From Verrucomicrobiota bacterium (GTDB lineage: Bacteria; Verrucomicrobiota; Verrucomicrobiia; Opitutales; Opitutaceae), in contig JAEWIY010000117.1 of assembly GCA_023386835.1 (NCBI GenBank), positions 1 through 47,221 of the forward strand: a stretch of 47,221 nucleotides of DNA, given 5' to 3'. Position numbers and translations under genes: made by a program. Below are positions 44,298-47,221 of this stretch, one piece after another. How positions within the stretch are numbered: the first letter of the stretch is position 1; the number at the start of each line of letters is the position of its first letter. Under the pieces are notes generated by a model, which was not told the DNA's origin, did no database searches, and saw only the letters and a program-made list of their open reading frames with translations.

Positions 44298-44618
44298 ATG
44301 ATCGAATCTCTCCCCAATAACGCGAAGTATCTCGTCTACGAAGCCTTGATACACGCCATTGATACGAACTCTGGAATTGGCTTCCACAATGCCGATCAGG
44401 GCCATCCTGCATATCGGGTTGGCGCAGACGGGAAAATAGATGAATCCGCTTGGGGTGACTCGCCGGATAAGAACCATCTATACCGTTTGCTGCGCGAGCT
44501 TTCGATGTACTTCGTGAAGCACGAAGAGGAGCGACCGAGTAGCGGCCCCTTGATACTGACCTGGGAAGACTTTTGTCGGCGTGCCATACAAGCGTATGAA
44601 GAGAAAAAGAGGGCCTAA
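44298..44618 (+). CDS. Cassette 6: soluble protein of unknown function
   Basis: A 106-residue cytoplasmic-looking protein (MIESLPNNAKYLVYEALIHA ... WEDFCRRAIQAYEEKKRA). ATG 44298 lies 8 bases after the core; the frame also runs back into attC 5, which I discount. The stop TAA is inside the R'' box GCCTAAC, a common economy in cassettes. Confidence 0.65.
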   Translation: MIESLPNNAKYLVYEALIHAIDTNSGIGFHNADQGHPAYRVGADGKIDESAWGDSPDKNHLYRLLRELSMYFVKHEEERPSSGPLILTWEDFCRRAIQAYEEKKRA

Positions 44619-44709
44619 CCAGCCAGTGTGCCAACTCGGACCGCTGTCACGCCTCGTGCTGCCGCACGAGCCGCGCCATCGCCCCGAGCGGCACACTTGA
44701 ACGTTAGCC
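44613..44709 (+). repeat. attC site 6 (97 bp)
   Basis: R'' GCCTAAC (44613), L'' AGTGTGCC pairing with L' GGCACACT, and R' GTTAGCC (44703). Classic attC layout with an unpaired AA after L''. Confidence 0.9.
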
Positions 44710-44715
44710 CAGAAT

Positions 44716-45189
44716 ATGAAACTGAAGGTTATCCTCCCGTTTGTAGTCTTCGTTGCATTCTCTGCGCGAGGACATAGCTCAGACATCTACGAACGTTTCG
44801 CCCCTCTCCGCACCAAGATGCAGCAGATCGTGGACGATTCGACGCGCGATCTCAGCGACCCGAAGTTCGCCGCCGAAGCTGGTCCGCGCCAAATTTTCCT
44901 TCATAGCGCCATAGTGACCAACATCCATTCGGGCTATTTGCAGACGTTATTCATCCTGTGGATGAACGCCGAAACGGCCGGAGATAGGGAAAGTGCACGA
45001 AAAGCCCTTGCTCTTTGGTCGCCAACTATTCGTGACGCGATTGGTGCTGGTCAGAAGTTTATTCGAGGATCGATGGAGCGAGCGTATTCTGGCTCCTTTC
45101 ACGCTCAGATGCGCGATGCGATGGAGGTCTATGACGGCCTTTTGGCGATGACAGAAGAGATCTCGCGCGTTGTTGAAGAAAAGGGCTAA
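44716..45189 (+). CDS. Cassette 7: exported protein of unknown function
   Basis: A 157-residue protein with a signal peptide (MKLKVILPFVVFVAFSARGH) and a helical, charged mature part (YERFAPLRTKMQQIVDDSTR ... MEVYDGLLAMTEEISRVVEE). Start 6 bases after the core; the stop TAA lies inside R'' GGCTAAC. Confidence 0.7.
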   Translation: MKLKVILPFVVFVAFSARGHSSDIYERFAPLRTKMQQIVDDSTRDLSDPKFAAEAGPRQIFLHSAIVTNIHSGYLQTLFILWMNAETAGDRESARKALALWSPTIRDAIGAGQKFIRGSMERAYSGSFHAQMRDAMEVYDGLLAMTEEISRVVEEKG

Positions 45190-45250
45190 CAAGCCGGTCA
45201 GACAACTCGGGCCGTTGAACGGCCCGAGCGTCTGACCTCAAGCGTTGGGC
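45184..45250 (+). repeat. attC site 7 (67 bp)
   Basis: R'' GGCTAAC, L'' GGTCAGAC pairing perfectly with L' GTCTGACC, inner stem CTCGGGCCGTT/AACGGCCCGAG-like, R' GTTGGGC (45244). Nearly identical to attC 8. Confidence 0.93.
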
Positions 45251-45257
45251 AGAATCA

Positions 45258-45689
45258 GTGAAGCACTTCCCGTATAGCATTCCGCAGCGTCGGCCACTGG
45301 CGGAGGAAGAGAGCGCCCTCCTGCTGTCGCTATTGTTGCGCGTAGCTCCCGGCCGGTGCGCCGAGCTCGACGCGTTGGAAGTGCAAGCACGATGTGGCTG
45401 CGGTAAGTGTCCGACCATCATGTTCGAGGACGCGTCAAAAGAGAAGAAAGAGGGACAGCGTATCCTCGCGGACTTCGTAGGTGGTGATGAAGCGTCTGGC
45501 TTGGTCGGAGTGATCCTTTGGGAGAGAGGTGATCGCATGTCCGAACTCGAAGCTTGGTCGCTTGACGGCAGCGACGTCGCGGGCTGGCCCTGTGCGGACA
45601 CCCTCCGGCCATTCGCAACTTTAGCTCCGAAAGAAGAGCCCAACCAGCCGGTCAGACAACTCGGGCCGTTACACGGCCCGAGCGTCTGA
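45258..45689 (+). CDS. Cassette 8: soluble Cys-rich-loop protein of unknown function
   Basis: Up to 143 residues, starting at GTG 45258, 7 bases after the core. A central CGCGKCPTIMF has closely spaced cysteines (possible metal site), followed by ILADFVGGDEASGLVGVILW. The last 20 or so residues (EEPNQPVRQLGPLHGPSV) are read through attC 8, since the only stop is within the attC. No family recognised with confidence. Confidence 0.65.
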   Translation: MKHFPYSIPQRRPLAEEESALLLSLLLRVAPGRCAELDALEVQARCGCGKCPTIMFEDASKEKKEGQRILADFVGGDEASGLVGVILWERGDRMSELEAWSLDGSDVAGWPCADTLRPFATLAPKEEPNQPVRQLGPLHGPSV

Positions 45690-45704
45690 CCTCAATCGTT
45701 GGGC
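45638..45704 (+). repeat. attC site 8 (67 bp)
   Basis: R'' GCCCAAC, the same L''/L' pair as attC 7 (GGTCAGAC/GTCTGACC), R' GTTGGGC (45698). Differs from attC 7 mainly in the R'' box and loop. Confidence 0.93.
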
Positions 45705-45710
45705 AAACGG

Positions 45711-46157
45711 ATGAAGCAGATATTGGCCTTGTCGTTCTTGCTATTGCTGGCGGCATGCGGCCCGGCGCCGCTTCTTCAAGAAGAGGTCGTGCGCGTGGTT
45801 CTATCACCGGACCGGGCTCACGAGGTAGTCGTAAGCGTTCAAGATCCTGGTGCGTTGGGAGGAAGATCGACGGCACTCCACTTGCGGAAGGCCGGCGAGA
45901 AGAGTGGCACGCGGTTCCTTGTCGCGATGCAGGCACCAAAGATCGAGGTCCGTTGGAGCGGCCCAAAGGTTGTCGAAGTGGCTCTGCCTCCCGACGCCGA
46001 CGTTCGGTTCGAAGATCTGCTGGTATCCGGCATACAGATCACGCGGGTTCCGCTGGTGCAGCCGCGCGACTTCATGGCCGAAGCCGACGGTCTACTTCGA
46101 TCGCAAACGAAGGCCCAACCAAACGCCCAGCACAACGCGGGGACCGTCCGCCGATGA
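45711..46157 (+). CDS. Cassette 9: lipoprotein of unknown function
   Basis: A 148-residue protein starting at ATG 45711 with a lipoprotein signal peptide (MKQILALSFLLLLAAC, lipobox LAAC). The mature part is beta-rich (VVRVVLSPDRAHEVVVSVQD, VEVALPPDADVRFEDLLVSG). The frame continues through the R'' box and ends within attC 9, so the last 15 residues are attC-encoded. No family recognised. Confidence 0.7.
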   Translation: MKQILALSFLLLLAACGPAPLLQEEVVRVVLSPDRAHEVVVSVQDPGALGGRSTALHLRKAGEKSGTRFLVAMQAPKIEVRWSGPKVVEVALPPDADVRFEDLLVSGIQITRVPLVQPRDFMAEADGLLRSQTKAQPNAQHNAGTVRR

Positions 46158-46223
46158 ACGATTCACCCGCATCCGAAACTCCGTCCTCACCCGCCCCGCG
46201 CGGCTGAGCTGAAATCGTTCGGC
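46113..46223 (+). repeat. attC site 9 (111 bp)
   Basis: R'' GCCCAAC (46113) and R' GTTCGGC (46217). Body similar to attC 3 (shared CGCATCCGAAACT and CCGTCC blocks). Confidence 0.87.
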
Positions 46224-46227
46224 AGAA

Positions 46228-46470
46228 GTGATTACTACTCGTGAGAGAGTTCAGATTGGCCTCGGCGTCATCGGGCTCAGCTTCTTTGGCCTTGGCATGG
46301 CCTTCTTCAATTTCGGGCCGGAACAAGAGGAGGCCAGGCGCCATTCGCACGGGGTCGGATTCTGGAAGGATCGAGGGATGACGAAAGATGCTGAGAAGCG
46401 ATTGGCGCCATGGATGCTCGGCACTGGCATCGCATTCATCGCCGCTGCATACATCATTCGCGATAGATGA
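46228..46470 (+). CDS. Cassette 10: two-helix membrane protein
   Basis: An 80-residue protein starting at GTG 46228, 4 bases after the core. Two hydrophobic segments (IGLGVIGLSFFGLGMAFFNF and MLGTGIAFIAAAYIIRD) flank a charged loop (GPEQEEARRHSHG). Unknown function. Confidence 0.6.
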   Translation: MITTRERVQIGLGVIGLSFFGLGMAFFNFGPEQEEARRHSHGVGFWKDRGMTKDAEKRLAPWMLGTGIAFIAAAYIIRDR

Positions 46471-46481
46471 TCGAAGACAGA

Positions 46482-46590
46482 GCCGAACCAGCTACCGAGC
46501 CAACGCGGCCAGCCGTCCGCCGACGACCGTTCATCCCGCATATGAAGCGTTGCAGTAACCGGGCCGCGCGGCTCAGCTGAGGCGTTCGGC
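46482..46590 (+). repeat. attC site 10 (109 bp)
   Basis: R'' GCCGAAC (46482) and R' GTTCGGC (46584). Close sister of attC 4 over its whole length. Confidence 0.9.
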
Positions 46591-46692
46591 AAAAAAAATC
46601 GCATATGCTGTCCGGGATCGGACGCTTGATTCGTTGTGTCAGTGGACGAGGAAACCCAACAACCCAAGACACACGCACCCACGACCGTGAAA

Positions 46693-47082
46693 ATGAACGA
46701 TAAAACCGAAATCCGTAAGCTGATCGAAAGTTGGGCCAAGGCTGTTCGCACCAAGAATCTCGATGGCATCATGGCCCATCATTCCGCGGAGATACTGATG
46801 TTTGACGTTCCGCCCCCGGCCCAATCAAAAGGAATCGCAGCATACAAGAAGACGTGGGATGTCTTCTTTGCGTGGTTTCAGAACTCCGGGGTTTTCGACA
46901 TCATCGAGCTGAATATCACTTCAGGTAGTGATGTCGCGTTTGCCACCGCCCTTATGCGCTGCGCTGGGACCGAAACGAATGGAAATAGGGTTAAGCTCAA
47001 TTTTCGCCTTACCATTTGCTTTCGCAAGATCAGGGATCAATGGACGGTCATGCATGAGCATCACTCGATTCCCGCCAGTTGA
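46693..47082 (+). CDS. Cassette 11: SnoaL/NTF2-like protein
   Basis: A 129-residue protein with the cone-shaped NTF2-like fold pattern: EIRKLIESWAKAVRTKNLDGIMAHHSAEILMFDVPPP, KGIAAYKKTWDVFFAWF, and a C-terminal RLTICFRKIRDQWTVMHEHHSIP. Resembles the SgcJ/YybH/SnoaL-like group, whose members are often small-molecule-binding or isomerase-like. The frame is open from GTG 46636; I prefer ATG 46693 because the fold starts there. The 100-base leader after the core is unusually long for this array. Confidence 0.75.
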   Translation: MNDKTEIRKLIESWAKAVRTKNLDGIMAHHSAEILMFDVPPPAQSKGIAAYKKTWDVFFAWFQNSGVFDIIELNITSGSDVAFATALMRCAGTETNGNRVKLNFRLTICFRKIRDQWTVMHEHHSIPAS

Positions 47083-47099
47083 GCCGCGATGAAGAAAGA

Positions 47100-47110
47100 G
47101 CCGAACCAGT
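47100..47110 (+). repeat. attC site 11, interrupted after R''
   Basis: R'' GCCGAAC (47100-47106) plus CAG match the other attC sites, then the sequence departs completely. It complements the leading TTCGGC of cassette 11, so the site was once complete. Confidence 0.7.
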
Positions 47111-47221
47111 AGGAATGAGAAGGCGTAGGGTGGCCGGCAACGCACGGGCGTAGGGCCGGTCTCACTACGTCTTATGCGAAGCAGCAATTACACGATTGGT
47201 TTGGACTTGGGTGATCGCCGG
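47107..47221 (+). mobile_element. Left end of an IS110-family insertion sequence (truncated by window)
   Basis: Foreign sequence replaces attC 11 just past its R'' box and leads into an IS110-type transposase start at 47174. The short left end of about 64 bases suggests the IS1111 subgroup, in which the guide RNA lies downstream of the transposase. Extent to the right unknown. Confidence 0.55.
47174..47221 (+). CDS. IS110-family transposase, N-terminus only
   Basis: ATG 47174 opens MRSSNYTIGLDLGDRR before the window ends. The YTIGLDLGDR opening, with an Asp in the first beta strand of a RuvC-like fold and Gly-Asp-Arg after it, is typical of IS110-family DEDD recombinases. Cas9 proteins also start IGLDxG, but the DRR continuation fits IS110 better. 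Only 16 residues, so moderate confidence. Confidence 0.6.
   Translation, partial: MRSSNYTIGLDLGDRR

Larger units (their letters stand above)
42122..47106 (+). mobile_element. Integron gene-cassette array (eleven cassettes)
   Basis: Eleven promoterless-looking genes, all on the plus strand, each followed by a folded attC site and each starting within a few to a hundred bases of a GTTRRRY-like core. Cassette boundaries are 42123-42477, 42478-42891, 42892-43297, 43298-43672, 43673-44283, 44284-44703, 44704-45244, 45245-45698, 45699-46217, 46218-46584 and 46585 to about 47106. In every cassette the first six bases pair with its own R'' box (one mismatch in cassette 5). The attC sites fall into families: 1/2, 3/9, 4/10, 7/8, with 5 and 6 distinct. 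The adjacent integrase gene is broken. Confidence 0.9.

Noticed and set aside
42374..46590. Regularly spaced repeats suggesting a CRISPR array
   Set aside because: Repeats are 67-112 bases, palindromic, variable, and separated by 260-520 bases of coding sequence. They are attC sites, not CRISPR repeats.
47174..47221. Start of a Cas9 gene (TIGLDLG opening)
   Set aside because: The continuation GDRR and the position in an interrupted attC fit an IS110-family transposase better; only 16 residues are visible, so not fully excluded.

Overview
The window looks like the chromosome of a high-GC Gram-negative bacterium, most likely an Opitutaceae-type member of the Verrucomicrobiota. The reasons are a very large TonB-dependent receptor whose mature N-terminus carries the 'VLSPFTV' signature I associate with that group, an exosortase/EpsI fusion, the FabV enoyl reductase, and many secreted or outer-membrane proteins. 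This placement comes from family knowledge, not from a search.

Layout. (1) 0-4.3 kb, mostly minus strand: the tail of an unknown gene, an EamA exporter, a fused-dimer iron/thiamine-type ABC permease and an ECF42-like sigma factor. (2) 4.4-9.5 kb, plus strand: a compact five-gene metal-ion ABC import operon (binding protein, outer-membrane beta-barrel, ATPase, permease fused to a DtxR/MntR-like domain, second permease). (3) 9.5-23 kb, minus strand: a secreted adenosine-deaminase-like enzyme, then a carbohydrate locus with a LacI regulator, GH42 beta-galactosidase, GH43-like enzyme, L-rhamnose mutarotase, Gfo/Idh oxidoreductase, membrane TPR protein and TonB receptor. A CTTAC-N-GTAAG palindrome recurs in front of three of these units. 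(4) 23-31 kb: a SIS protein, a tandem GTP-cyclohydrolase-II-like protein, a purine permease, an amidohydrolase, a DUF3891 protein, an amidase and a RidA protein, suggesting nucleobase or other heterocycle catabolism. (5) 31-40.2 kb: fabV, an exosortase operon, a secreted redoxin, a Gre factor, a DapF homologue lacking both catalytic cysteines, and a conserved protein of unknown function.

(6) 40.4-47.2 kb is the most striking part: a chromosomal integron. Reading left to right there are relics of a tyrosine recombinase (active-site Tyr replaced by His), a small membrane-protein gene, a frameshifted piece of an ISP-type restriction-modification gene, and the truncated N-terminal part of an integron-integrase-like gene on the minus strand. 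Then come a palindrome and a first core site, followed by eleven same-orientation gene cassettes (42.1-47.1 kb) separated by attC sites of 67-112 bp. The six bases at the start of each cassette are complementary to the R'' box at that cassette's own end, even where the core is unusual (GATCGGC with GCCGATC). That is the expected imprint of cassette circularisation and insertion. The products are mainly small membrane or exported proteins of unknown function. The eleventh attC is interrupted just after its R'' box, and 64 bp further on an IS110-type transposase begins and runs off the window, as expected for an attC-targeting IS1111/IS110 element.
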